Positions 10,585 to 20,462 of a stretch of 64,000 bases of DNA are shown piece after piece. The stretch covers positions 644,029,306 through 644,093,305 of the forward strand of contig NC_057863.1 in assembly GCF_019393635.1 (NCBI RefSeq), written 5' to 3'. Below the pieces are notes generated by a model that saw nothing but the letters and a program-made list of their open reading frames with translations, had not been told where the DNA came from and ran no database searches. How positions within the stretch are numbered: position 1 is the first letter of the stretch; each line of letters opens with the position of its first letter. The DNA comes from Dromiciops gliroides. Lineage: Eukaryota > Chordata > Mammalia > Microbiotheria > Microbiotheriidae. Position numbers and translations under genes: made by a program.

Positions 10585-10742
10585 GGGGCAGCTAGGTGGC
10601 ACAGTGGATAGAGCACTGGCCCTGGATTCAGGAGAACCTGAGTTCAAATCCGACGTCAGACACTTGACACTTCCTAGCTGTGTGACCCTGGGCAAGTCAC
10701 TTAAGTCTCATTGCCCTGCAAAACCAAAACCAAAAACCAAAA
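10585..10742 (+). mobile_element. short SINE
   Basis: Full-length, CCAAAA-rich tail. Flanks AACATTAATGT and CCCATTAATATG are a likely diverged TSD. Confidence 0.93.
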
Positions 10743-10749
10743 CCCATTA

Positions 10750-11395
10750 ATATGTAACATCTTTTTGCTTCTATCACTCATTTAAATGATTTGACATTGA
10801 GTTTCAAAAAATCTTGATCCATTCTTTAATTCTTCAGCATGAAAGAAATGAACTGCTATTTTGGGTATCAAGGCTATTTTTTTAAACAGACATTCCATGA
10901 CTAGCTTTGATTAAATCCCTCAGGTTTTCCTTTTTAAAAGTATTGTGGAAGTAAAGTAAAAGGAAAATGGAAAATAACCTTTATTTGGTGTCCAAAACAA
11001 TATATGAGTTTATGAGATTGGCTATCATGACTTTTCCTGAACACTTTCACAACAAAATCCGTAATTCTTCTAAGACTTTCCAAATCTGTGTTCCAACAGG
11101 AAATAGCTATTTATGATTTGGCAGTAGCGGTGACATAATGCATTATTTCAGAGTACAATTCACTGGCTTACAATTCTGTAGTGAAAATCTTGCCCATATG
11201 AATAACCTTTGATTCAGTTTCGATGGAGAAGTATAGAAACATGTAACTTGAACTACACTCACCTTCAATGCAAGAGTTGACTAATTGTGATAGTTTTTTA
11301 AAAAATAGATTCAAAGCATCTTAACTCACAAAAATAGTTATTAATGATGCCTTATTTTTATGGTATTTAATAAAACAAAATGTTTCCCTTGAATA
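10750..11395. other. AT-rich stretch without recognised features
   Basis: About 650 bp of AT-rich DNA. No repeat, RNA or coding signal recognised on either strand. Confidence 0.5.
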
Positions 11396-11403
11396 TAGAA
11401 GTT

Positions 11404-11566
11404 GGGGACAACTAGGTGGCACAGCAGATAGAGCACCGGCCCTGGAGTCAGGAGTACCTGAGTTCAAATCCAGCCTCAGACACTTAACACTTACTAGCTG
11501 TGTGACCCTGGGAAAGTCACTTAACCCCAATTGCCTCACTAAAAAAAAAAAAAAAGAAAGAAAGAA
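11404..11566 (+). mobile_element. short SINE
   Basis: Full-length with an A15 and GAAA tail. Left flank AATATAGAAGT matches AAATAGAAGT on the right. Confidence 0.92.
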
Positions 11567-11580
11567 AATAGAAGTCAAGG

Positions 11581-12273
11581 CAGGGCAGCTAGGTGGCACA
11601 GTGGAGAGAACACTGGCCCTGGATTCAGGAGGACCTGAGTTCAAATTTGACCTCAGATACTTGACTCTTACTAGTGTGGGGACCAATTTTTAATTGGGGA
11701 GTATTAGTTAAGCAGCTTGCTGCGATATTGGGGCAAGGAAGGAGACCGGCAGCCTCCCTCAAAACAGAATAGGATTTATTTTAACAAGAAGGAACTTTAA
11801 AAAAAAAACAACACAAACAGGATCAGTAGGATCAAGGGAAAGGAAATAAAATGGGGAAAGGGAAATTATACAACTTGAAAAATACCACCGCCCAGGAATC
11901 AGCTGAGAATACACAGCAGAGCTCCTGTTGCCTTCCAGCTTCCAGCCAGAATAGCAAATTCTCCTCCCCCTTCCCAGAAGGCCCACACAGCTCCCAGCCA
12001 CTTGACTGACTGCTCTGACAGTCACATGACTGCCCTCACTAGGCTTCCAATCATTATAATTTTGCCAGGCCTATGTAGGCGTCAGCAAGTGGTGATGACG
12101 TGAGGTACCAGCACCATGGCACCAACCAGTGGGTGGAGCACCGTGCGGTTTGCGGAGCCCCAGGCCAGTGCGCACAGAAGCATAAAAACCTCAAATAACA
12201 ATTAATTCTTTACACTAGCTGTGTGACCCTGAGCAAGTCACTTAACCCTCGTTGCCCTGCCCCCCCCCAAAAA
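11581..12273 (+). mobile_element. short SINE split by a solo LTR
   Basis: SINE 5' part at 11581-11674 and 3' part at 12219-12273. SINE TSD AATAGAAGTCAAGG at 11567-11580 and 12274-12287. The LTR landed between CTTA and CTAGCTGTG of the SINE. Confidence 0.94.
11675..12214 (-). mobile_element. solo LTR of an endogenous retrovirus, 540 bp
   Basis: Bounded by TG and CA with a 4 bp TSD CTAG (11671-11674 and 12215-12218). On the minus strand it starts TGTAAAGAATTAATTG, has a polyadenylation signal AATAAA about 95 bp before its end, and closes with GGTCCCCACA. No internal retroviral sequence, so it is a recombination-derived solo LTR. Younger than its host SINE. Confidence 0.9.
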
Positions 12274-12556
12274 AATAGAAGTCAAGGGATCTATGGCCTG
12301 AAAGAAACAACTCCAGCTATTCATAACATGCTGAATTAACACTTCTCATTACAAAGATCCCAAAAATGCATATGGCAGATATATGCTATTCAATTACATA
12401 GTGGGGTCTATGGTTATTATATAGGACATGAATCCTTAGCATAAACCTTGTCGAGAGATTAAACAACTAAGGTAGAGTTTGCTGCTCACCATTTAAAAAG
12501 GACCACTGCTTTTCCCCACAGTCTACTACTCCCTAGAAAATAGACTCTGCCTCAAT

Positions 12557-12594
<38 letters not shown>
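12557..12594. repeat. (AT)n microsatellite
   Basis: TGTGTATATATAT run of about 17 AT units. Confidence 0.92.
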
Positions 12595-12600
<6 letters not shown>

Positions 12601-12716
12601 CAATAAACACATATTTATTAAATATCTACTATTTACCTGACATTGTTCTAGGCATTGGGGATACAAAGAAATGAAACAACTCTTGCCCTCAAGTGGCTTG
12701 CAGTTTAAAAAAGAAA

Positions 12717-13103
12717 AAAGAAAGAAATTGGAAGAACAGAGAGAAGACCAGTTTTTAAAATGCTGCTATCAGGGCAGGTAGGTGGTACAGTAGATAGAGC
12801 ACTGGCCCTGGAGTCAGGAAGATGTGAGTTCAAATCTGACCTCAGACACTTAAAAGCTATATGACCCTGGGCAAGTCGCTTAACCACAATTGCTTAAAAA
12901 AGAAAGAACACTGTTATGAAAAAAACACTTATTATAAGCAAGATCATATAAATTCCAGAGTCCTAAAGATTGGAAAAAGATCATTTGTACTAATGAAACT
13001 CACTTTTCCCCATCCAAGGCTATACCAAAAGAGAAGTCCAGACAAGCCTATAAGATTTGGATGTTTTTATCAGACATAAAACATCCATCCCCGTCAAAAT
13101 GCA
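12717..13103 (+). repeat. arm 1 of a large inverted repeat
   Basis: About 387 bp, nearly identical to the reverse complement of 14335-14733. By eye I count about 7-10 differences, including single-base indels in A-runs, so about 97-98% identity. It carries a complete SINE and about 200 bp of unique DNA. The spacer is 1.23 kb. Confidence 0.93.
12771..12900 (+). mobile_element. short SINE inside inverted-repeat arm 1
   Basis: Starts GGGCAGGTAGGTGGTACAG. It lacks the CACTTACTAGC block (reads TTAAAAGCTATATGACC). The same private changes appear in arm 2, so the SINE was duplicated with the arm. Confidence 0.92.
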
Positions 13104-13335
13104 TCATTTGCACCTGTTTACTCCATGTTTTCCTTTTGGATGGCTGGTCATTGTTTTGGTGATTAGCACACCCCACCCTATGCATGGCCATATTAGTCTT
13201 TATGGACCACTGTTGCCTCTATATCCCTGTCCACACCCACAGTTCCCTTGGTTACACCCAGTAATCATAATCACATCTACCCTAGACATTATTATTTTGA
13301 TCTCCACCATGGGCAGTATTAACATCCATATCCTG
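13104..13335. other. spacer start of the inverted repeat, unassigned
   Basis: Non-repeat DNA rich in CACCC/CATCC. A 123-codon plus-strand frame (13057-13428) begins in arm 1 and ends in a SINE fragment. No domain or codon pattern supports it as a gene. Confidence 0.4.
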
Positions 13336-13337
13336 GA

Positions 13338-13400
13338 TCATTCTTGTTCAGTCATTTTCAGTCATGTCCAACTCTTTGTGACCCAATTTGGGGTTTTCCT
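13338..13400 (-). mobile_element. long SINE 3' fragment
   Basis: TTGTTCAGTCATTTTCAGTC through TTTGGGGTTTTCC only. Confidence 0.75.
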
Positions 13401-13611
13401 GGAAATTATGGATCATAATATCTATTAAATCCTTGGTTTCAGTCTTGGCCCTGACCTCAGCCATGACCCCCCCAGTAACACCTCATCTACCAGCTGCAGC
13501 ACCCCTTCCTTCTGTCTGTTGTTGCTGTTACTGCCTGGATATCTACCTCTCTGAGCTATGCAACTTTGATTTTATAATTCCTAAAATCCAGTTGATATGT
13601 TTTCTAATAGT

Positions 13612-13903
13612 TCCTTTAGTGGCATAGTAGATAGACTGTTTGGCCTGGAGTCAGGAAGTTGTTCAGTCATTTTTCAGTTGTGTCCAATTCTTTGTGACCC
13701 CATTTGGGGTTTTCTTGGCAGAGATACTGGAGTGGATTGCCATTTCCTTCTCCAGCCCATTTTACAGATGATGAAACTGAGGCAAATAGGGTTAAGTGAC
13801 TTGCCCAGGGTCACACAGCTAGTAAATGTCTGAGGTCAGACTTTAACTTAGGTCTTCATGATTTCAGGCCTGGTGCTCTATCCACTGCACCACCTGGCTG
13901 CCC
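13612..13903 (-). mobile_element. foldback long SINE, second copy
   Basis: Plus-strand head (GCATAGTAGATAGAC...GAGTCAGGAAG) joined at TTGTTCAGTC to a complete minus-strand long SINE ending CCACCTGGCTGCCC. It shares its junction with 3091-3381. Confidence 0.75.
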
Positions 13904-13909
13904 AAGGTT

Positions 13910-14334
13910 AGCCCAGTGTAGTTGCTAATAAACATTTTACCATCAATCTGCTGGTTCTTACTTAAGTTGATTTTGGAGCCTTGGTGAATTCCTCATTCTG
14001 TCTACTATGCCAGTGAGGTTACTGGAAGCTAGTGACAGGTGGTGTGGAGAGGAAAATGATGATAGAAGAGTACTCATACATTGTCAATGGAGTTTATATC
14101 AAGTGAGTTCCCAGGCCATTTAACACATTCTTCTCCATCTCATGGAAACTTTTTTTTTTTAGCTATTCATGATATGTGCCACAGTGTAAGGCCATGTTTC
14201 GTCTCAATTTGGGAATTTATGTCATTCCAGAATAATTCAATTTCTCAGGATAGTAATGTATTTATTAGAGTTCATCATTCCTGTAAGGGACACAAGACTT
14301 CTAGCTACATTGGAAGTAAAAAGAAAATTTCAAA
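13910..14334. other. rest of inverted-repeat spacer
   Basis: AT-rich DNA with a T10 run at 14151. Nothing recognised; the short open frames look accidental. Confidence 0.45.
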
Positions 14335-14710
14335 GCATTTGACAGGGATGGATGTTTTATGTCTGATAAAAACATCCAAATCTTATAGGCTCGTCTGGAC
14401 TTCTCTTTTGGTATAGCCTTGGATGGGGAAAAGTGAGTTTCATTAGTACAAATGATTTTTTCTAATCTTTAGGACTCTGGAATTTATATGATTTTGCTTA
14501 TAATAAGTGTCTTTTTTCATAACAGTGTTCTTTCTTTTTTAAGCAATTGTGGTTAAGCGACTTGCCCAGGGTCATATAGCTTTTAAGTGTCTGAGGTCAG
14601 ATTTGAACTCACATCTTCCTGACTCCAGGGCCAGTGCTCTATCTACTGTACCACCTACCTGCCCTGATAGCAGCATTTTAAAAACTGGTCTTCGCTCTGT
14701 TCTTCCAATT

Positions 14711-14733
<23 letters not shown>
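14335..14733 (-). repeat. arm 2 of a large inverted repeat
   Basis: Reverse complement of 12717-13103, including a matching minus-strand SINE at about 14541-14665. On its outer side the short GAAA motif of arm 1 has become a long TTTC microsatellite. Confidence 0.93.

Positions 14734-14774
<41 letters not shown>
14710..14774. repeat. (TTTC)n microsatellite
   Basis: About 15 pure TTTC units between the inverted-repeat arm and the next SINE; the expanded A tail of that SINE. Confidence 0.95.
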
Positions 14775-14877
14775 TTTTTTTTGGCAGGACAATGAGGATT
14801 AAGTGACTTGCCCAGAGTCAAGTGTCTGAATCCAGATTTGAACTCAGGTCCTCCCGAATCCAGGGCCAGTGCTTTAT
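14775..14877 (-). mobile_element. short SINE with internal deletion
   Basis: The CACACAGCTAGTAAG block is deleted between AGAGT and CAAGTGTCTG, and the head is truncated after AGTGCTTTAT. Confidence 0.88.
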
Positions 14878-14931
14878 TGTTCTTTCAATTTCAAAAAGCT
14901 TATGCCACACTCTAGAGAAATAAATAACAAC

Positions 14932-15106
14932 AAAAAAAGAAAAGAAAAGAAAAGAAAGAGGCAGCTAGATAGTGCAGTGGATAAAGCACCGGCCCTGGAT
15001 TCAGGAGTACCTGAGTTCAAATCTGGCCTCAGACACATGATACTTACTAGCTGTGTGACCCTGGGCAAGTCACTTAACTCCCATTGCCCCACAAAAAAAA
15101 AAAAGA
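14932..15106 (+). mobile_element. short SINE with A-rich DNA before its head
   Basis: TSD GAGAAATAAATAACAAC at 14915-14931 and 15107-15123. About 28 bp of AAAAGAAAAG-type DNA lies between the left TSD and the SINE head at 14959. Confidence 0.93.
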
Positions 15107-15380
15107 GAGAAATAAATAACAACCCTTCCAGGTGTCCCTCTAGAGTTTTTTGCTTGTTTTTCTGAGAATTAATTAATTAATTAATTGTTGTACAGCAATA
15201 GTTTGTCAATTTAGAATGTTTTTCTCCCCTCCCCCCACTTTAATTTGTACTTTGGTGTGACTATTCTTCTTTCATGTTGGGCTTAAATTATTCTTGAAAT
15301 GCTTGGCTTCCACATACCAACAACCACTGAGATATCTCTAGTAGTCATTGAAGTGTGCTCTTTAAGAGTTACAACTTTTG

Positions 15381-15529
15381 GGGCAGCTAGGTGGCAATGG
15401 ATCAAAAGCACTAGCCCTGAATTGAGGAGGACCTGAGTTCAAATCTGGTCTCAGACACTTGACAGTTACTAGCTGTATGACCCTGGGCAAGTCACTTAAC
15501 ACTCATTGCCCCACAAAAAAAAAAAAAGT
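15381..15529 (+). mobile_element. short SINE
   Basis: Head altered (GGTGGCAATGGATCAAAAGC). TSD GTTACAACTTTTG at 15368-15380 and 15530-15542. Confidence 0.94.
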
Positions 15530-15586
15530 GTTACAACTTTTGAACATTTCCTGGAGTAACATCCATTATTTAAAATAATATAATTA

Positions 15587-15664
15587 GGGGCAGCTAGGTG
15601 GTAAAGTGGAGGTACTCCTGACTCCACGGCCAGTGTTCTATCCACTGCGCCACCTAGCTGCCCC
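15587..15664. mobile_element. foldback SINE remnant forming a 78-nt perfect-type hairpin
   Basis: SINE head on the plus strand (15587-15610) faces the same head on the minus strand (15641-15664). The stem is 24 bp with two mismatches and the loop is 30 nt (15611-15640). Confidence 0.85.
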
Positions 15665-15762
15665 TCATAGCTATGTTAAATATCTGAAGCTAGATTTAAA
15701 TTTGCAGGGGGAGGGTCCTACTCCAAGCCCAAAACTCTATTCGCTGTGCCAACTAAAGATTT
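15665..15762 (-). mobile_element. degraded SINE fragment
   Basis: ATCTGAAGCTAGATTTAAATTTG and a CTCTATTCGCTGTGCCAACT ending; strongly diverged. Confidence 0.5.
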
Positions 15763-15864
15763 TTTTCAATGAAGAAATATCAATTTTTTTCTCCCTCTTA
15801 CATCTTCACCATTGGGGCGGGGGGTGGAGGGGCAGAAGAAACTTCTATAAAAATACGCAAATCT

Positions 15865-16015
15865 GGGGCGGCTAGGTGGCACAGAGGATAAAGCACCAGC
15901 CCTGGATTCAGGACTACCTGAGTTCAAATCTGGCCTCAGATACTTGACACTTACTAGCTGTGTGACCCTGGGCAAGTCACTTAACCCCCATTGCCCTGAA
16001 AAAAAAAAAAAAAAA
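15865..16015 (+). mobile_element. short SINE, first of three in a row
   Basis: Full-length, A17 tail. GCAAATCTGG flanks it on both sides. Confidence 0.95.
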
Positions 16016-16023
16016 GCAAATCT

Positions 16024-16172
16024 GGGGCAGCTAGGTGGTGCAGTGGATAGAGCACCGGCTCTGGATTCAGGAGTACCTGAGTTCAAATCTGACCTCAGAC
16101 ACTTAACACTTACTAGCTGTGTGACCCCTGGGCAAGTCACTTAACCGCAATTGCCTCACAAAACAAAAAAAA
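16024..16172 (+). mobile_element. short SINE, second of three
   Basis: Full-length. It begins directly at the right target copy of the preceding SINE. Confidence 0.95.
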
Positions 16173-16181
16173 ACTCATTTT

Positions 16182-16341
16182 GGGGCAGCTAGATGGTGCA
16201 GTGGATAAGTACCAGCCTGGGATTCAGGAGGACCTGAGTTCAAATTCGACTTCAGACATTTGACACTTAATAGCTGTGTGACCCTGGGCAAGTCACTTAA
16301 CCCTCATTGCCCTGCCAAAAAAAAAAAAGAAAGAAAAAAAA
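16182..16341 (+). mobile_element. short SINE, third of three
   Basis: Full-length, separated from the second copy by ACTCATTTT. The TATGTAAATCT on its right matches the first copy's left flank and may be the outermost target copy. Confidence 0.94.
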
Positions 16342-16475
16342 TATGTAAATCTCTTTATTGGCTGTCTCTAAAATTTTGTACCTTGAGTCCATCTCTTGGC
16401 AGAGCCAAGTAATGAGTATCATGTTTCAGCACTACTCCTCTGAAATCATGGTTGGTTATTGCATTGACAAGATTC

Positions 16476-16735
16476 TTTTTTTTTTTTTTTGAGCCTCAAT
16501 CCTCCTATCTCACCCAGGCTGAAAGTGCTGTGGCCTCACAATGCTGATCTTCATAGATGCCTTAACCTGTTCCAATTTTCAGACCTGGGCTGGTTCACTC
16601 CTCCTTAGTTTGTGAATTCTGAGCTATAGGAGGGCTGTGTGGTAAGCCCCTAGGAGCAGAGGAGGCTCAAGAGATCCACCAGCCTCAGACTTCCCAGAAC
16701 CCAGGACGGTAGGCATGTGCCAACAAGACCAGCTG
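16476..16735 (-). pseudogene. 7SL (SRP) RNA retrocopy
   Basis: On the minus strand the 5' end (AGCTGGTCTTGTTGGCACATGC) and the 3' Alu-type arm match 7SL RNA. The plus strand shows CACCCAGGCTG at 16511 and AGACCTGGGCTGGTTCACTC at 16582 (7SL: CGACCTGGGCCGGTTCACCC). A T15 run at 16476-16490 is the A tail of the copy. The middle is shortened and diverged, and the length is about 245 bp against about 300 for the RNA. A retrotransposed, non-functional copy is most likely. Confidence 0.8.
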
Positions 16736-16774
16736 TCAATGAGAGCCCTCAGAGAGTTCAAAGTTGTTTATTTT

Positions 16775-16962
16775 GGGGCGGCTAGGTGGCTCAGTGGATA
16801 AAGCACTGGCCCTGGACTCAGGAGTTCCTGAGTTCAAATCCAGCCTCAGACACTTGACACTTACTAGCTGTGTGACCTTGGGCAAGTCACTTAACCCCAA
16901 TTGCCCTGCAAAAACCAAACAAACAAAAACCAAACCAAACAAATAAAAAAAAACTTTAAAAA
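16775..16962 (+). mobile_element. short SINE
   Basis: Full-length, CAAAC/A-rich tail. TSD AAAGTTGTTTATTTT at 16760-16774 and 16963-16977. Confidence 0.96.
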
Positions 16963-17239
16963 AAAGTTGTTTATTTTTACTGTTGTTATAGTATAAATAG
17001 AATCTTCAAGCTCTCCATCAGGTTTTCTTACACAGGTGTTCCAAATGCTTCCGTCATCTGTGATCTCATTGATGTGGGCACACATATCTCCAACAATGGG
17101 ACAGCAATCATTTAATACCTTGTATACTTTGTAAGTCTTTTCCATTTCCTACTCCTATCCTTGGGGTGGGGGTGGGGGGGCAACCTTCTAGGGCTCTGGG
17201 GACCTCCTAGACCTCTCACTATTGCCTAAATACTAAAGG

Positions 17240-17695
17240 AGCACATGGACTGTCCATAACTCAATTGGCCCCATCTCTTTTCCAGGCATACATTTCTCTC
17301 ATTGCTTCCTGGTCCTCTATTCACCATTCTGGCTACACTTTAATCATCATCCCCATCCTTTCTCCCTCAACCCCCCAACTTTGGAATCTGTCACTGTGCC
17401 ACTTAAATCTTATAGGTGAACTTTTGCCTTGTCTATCCTGGGACCAGGCCTTCCAATTACCTTCAACTGTATTCATTCACCCCCTACCATGGGGCACCTA
17501 GCTCCCCCAAGTCAGGGCTCCCCTGTTTTCCTGCCACCATTTTTCTGGTCCACTTTATATGTTGCCTTTTTCCATTAGAGTATAAGCTTTGTGAGGGCAA
17601 GAACTATTTTGTTTGCTTGGATTTCTACCCTTAGTGCTTAACACAGTGCCTGGAACCCAGTAAATGCTTAATAAATTATCTTTCCCTAAAAAAAA
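17240..17695 (+). repeat. L2 LINE 3' region
   Basis: Coding-end text, then TTAGAGTATAAGCTTTGTGAGG, CTTAGTGCTTAACACAGTGCC and AATGCTTAATAAATTATC. The 70-80 codon frames belong to this decayed LINE. Confidence 0.65.
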
Positions 17696-17785
17696 TAATT
17701 AAATTTAAAAAAATAAATAAATTATCTTTCCATCTGTCCATCAACATAGCTACTTATCTATTTTGCTAGTGATTGAAATCACTCT

Positions 17786-17939
17786 GGGGCAGCTAGATGG
17801 CACAGTGGATAAAGCAGTGGCCCTGGAGTCAGGAGTACCTGAGTTCAAATCCGGCCTCAGACACTTAACACTTACTAGCTGTGTGACCCTGGGCAAGTCA
17901 CTTAAACCCAATTGCCTCACAAAAAAAAAAAGAAAGAAA
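17786..17939 (+). mobile_element. short SINE
   Basis: Full-length. TSD GAAATCACTC on both sides. Confidence 0.94.
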
Positions 17940-17999
17940 GAAATCACTCCTTCTGTCTAGTTTTGTATTTGTGTAACTTCTGCTTGGCCAGGATTTTTC

Positions 18000-18575
18000 C
18001 CCCTTCTTCATTTTCTAGGCACCAGACAAAAGTAGGAAGCCTGCACATGAATTGCTTTGGGGTATTCAATGTGAAAGCATTTCCTTAAGTTTATTCTGAT
18101 GTCATTTTACAAGGGAAACATTTGAAAAGAACTTCCACACTTGACAATAAAGACACCAGAAAATGAAAAAAGAGGCAGATGCTTCAGAAATAGTCTGGAA
18201 AACTGTGAGCAGATGTCAGCATGGTGCCAGTCTCCAGCCTAAAATGATCTAGCCCCTGCTAGATAATGCTTCATGTACATGCTGGCCAGGAGGACACTGA
18301 AGAGCCTGGCAAGGTGATGAGTGGCTGTTGTGACACATCCAGACAGTCAGGGGGAGGCAATTGTGGTGGATTGAGAGAAAGAGAGCGCTCTCCCTAAACC
18401 CTTTACCTTTGAGAACTTGGAAAAGATATTCTTTGGGAGCACCTGGGAAACATCAAAATTGAAAAAATGTGGGGGCAGAGCTAAAATTTTAGACCTTACT
18501 AGGAGCAAGAGGTCCATCACTGCTTGGCAGTTTTGAATTGCAATTGTTCACTTAATTTTTCTGTGGAAAAGAGTC
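18000..18575. other. unassigned stretch
   Basis: No repeat, RNA or convincing coding frame recognised. Confidence 0.45.
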
Positions 18576-18589
18576 TCTTTGGAAAAGTA

Positions 18590-18833
18590 GATGGTGCAGT
18601 GGATAGAGCACAAAGCCTGGAGTAGGAAGATTCGTGTTTGTGAATTCAAATCTAGCCTCAGACATTTCCTAGCTATGTGTCCCTGGGCAGATCACTTGAC
18701 TCTGCTTGCCTCAGTTTCCTCATCTGTAAAATGAGCTGAAGAAAGAATGGCAAAACACTCCAGTCTCTTTGCCAAGAAAACTGCCCATGAGGTCATAAAT
18801 AGCTGGACATGGCTGAAAACAACTGAATAATAA
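18590..18833 (+). mobile_element. long SINE
   Basis: Complete order from GATGGTGCAGTGGATAGAGC through TCATCTGTAAAATGAGCTG to GCTGAAAACAACTGAATAA. Confidence 0.87.
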
Positions 18834-18913
18834 CCACAAAAGCATCTATTTAAGTTACAGGTGAAGGAGGAATCCTTATGGATATTTGGAAGTTGGTAAA
18901 GAAGTTAGAATCT

Positions 18914-19183
18914 GGGGGCAGCTAGATGGCACAGTGGATAAAGCACCAGCCCTGGATTCAGAAGGGCCTGAGTTTAAATTCGGCCTCAGACACTTGACAC
19001 TTACTAGCTGTCTGACCTTGGGCAAGTCACTTATCCCTCATTGCCAAGAAGAAGAAGAAGAAGAAGAAGAAGAAGAAGAAGAAGAAGAAGAAGAAGAAGA
19101 AGAAGAAGAAGAAGAAGAAGAAGAAGAAGAAGAAGAAGAAGAAGAAGAAGAAGAAGAAGAAGAAGAAGAAGAAGAAGAAGAAG

Positions 19184-19207
<24 letters not shown>
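18914..19207 (+). mobile_element. short SINE with (AAG)n tail
   Basis: Full-length SINE whose A tail is replaced by a pure AAG repeat. TSD AAGAAGTTA(G/A)AATCT at 18899-18913 and 19208-19222; the target itself starts with AAGAAG. Confidence 0.95.

Positions 19208-19213
<6 letters not shown>
19046..19213. repeat. (AAG)56 triplet repeat
   Basis: 168 bp of AAG/CTT with no interruption that I can see. Poly-Glu, poly-Ser and poly-Phe frames over it are artefacts. Confidence 0.97.
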
Positions 19214-19214
<1 letters not shown>

Positions 19215-19300
19215 TAAAATCTCCAAGAGATGGGGACACAAGTAAGGTTAGTTATGAATTGGGATGGAGTTAAATTATACTCTTAGAAAAATACCCTTCC

Positions 19301-19460
19301 AGGGGCAGCTAGGTGGCGCAGTGGATAAAGCACCAGCCCTGGAGTCAGGAGTACCTGGGTTCGGATCCGGCCTCAGACACTTAACACTTACTAGCTGTGT
19401 GACCCTGGGCAAGTCACTTAACCCCAATTGCCTCACTAAAAAAAAAAAAAAGAAAGAAAA
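19301..19460 (+). mobile_element. short SINE
   Basis: Full-length. TSD GAAAAATACCCTTCC at 19286-19300 and from 19461. Confidence 0.96.
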
Positions 19461-19499
19461 GAAAAATACCCTTCCCTTGTCTTCTCAATGGATGGGGGA

Positions 19500-19815
19500 A
19501 ACAAGGAGGAGAATTTGGAACTGAAAATCAAATCAAATCAAATATTAAAGGAAAAGAAAATTACCGTAGACAGAATCCTAGGAAAAGTGATGGTGGCTGC
19601 TAAAAAGCAAATGGCTTGGAACTTCAGCCTAGGAACTGTTTGTTCATAATTGAACAATGAGAGCTGGAGAATCTCAAACAGAGAGCGCCAACTAGTGGTT
19701 ACTGCAAGAATCTCTCCAAGCCTCTGTTTAGCACCATTCCATGGAAAGCACCTAATTTACTGATCCTACTTAGATGTAAGCACAATGTTCATCTGAAAAG
19801 TATTGCAACATCTTT
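19500..19815. other. unassigned stretch
   Basis: Contains (AATCA)n-like DNA at 19525-19545. A CTCF-like core lies at 19685-19698 on the minus strand (CCACTAGTTGGCGC, 13 of 14 positions). Confidence 0.4.
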
Positions 19816-19964
19816 ACAAGTCAATAAACATTTATGAAGAGTCTAGTATGTGCTAGGCACTGTGCCAAGTACTAGGAACACACAAACAAAACCAAGGCTC
19901 GAGTCATACCAAGGGGCTCACAATCTAATGGGGCTTACAACATGTGGACAACTATGTATAAACA

Positions 19965-20172
19965 AGTTTTTGTTGTTGTTAAATTGTTTCCATTGGGTCT
20001 GATTCTTCAGAGTAGTTTTGCCATTTCTTTCTCTACCTCATTTTGCAGATGAGGAAACTGAGACAAACAGGGTTAAGTGACTTGCCCAGGGTCACGTAGC
20101 CAGGAAATGTTTGAGGCTGGATTTGAACTCAGGCCGATAAGTCTTCCTGACTCCAGGCAAAGTGCTCTATTG
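19965..20172 (-). mobile_element. long SINE
   Basis: TTGTTGTTGTTAAATTG, TTTGCAGATGAGGAAACTGAG and TTCCTGACTCCAGG in order. Head lost. Confidence 0.8.
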
Positions 20173-20241
20173 TTATTGGATTAGAGAATTTGTGTGTGGG
20201 AGAAGGAGACAGGGTGTAATAAGATTGGAAAGGTAGGAAAG

Positions 20242-20462
20242 GGGGGCAGCTAGGTGGCACAGTGGATAGAGGACTGGCCCTGGAGTCAGGAGTACCTAAG
20301 TTCAAATCCAGCCTCAGACATTTAACACTTACTAACTGTGTGACCCTGAGCAAGTCACTTAACCCCAATTGCCTCACTAAAAAAACAAAAAAACAAAAAA
20401 CACTTACTAGCTGTGTGACCCTGGGCAAGTCACTTAACCCCAATTGCCTCACAAAAAAAAAG
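20242..20462 (+). mobile_element. short SINE plus a duplicated 3' end
   Basis: Full-length SINE to 20397. A second copy of only its last 60 bp (CACTTACTAGC to A9) runs from 20400 to 20462, either a truncated second insertion or a tandem duplication. Confidence 0.9.

Noticed and set aside
9793..10750. Recurrent frames with GQLGGAVDRAPALDSG or FFVRQLGLSDLPRVTQLVSVKCLRPDLNSG
   Set aside because: These are translations of the short SINE on its two strands and occur at dozens of positions; not a protein family.
13057..13428. 123-codon ORF in the inverted-repeat spacer
   Set aside because: Starts in the duplicated arm and ends in a SINE fragment. Low-complexity His/Pro/Ile composition and no domain.
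15865..16341. Regularly spaced repeats resembling a CRISPR-like or satellite array
   Set aside because: The units are complete SINEs with separate A tails and target copies; the host is a vertebrate.
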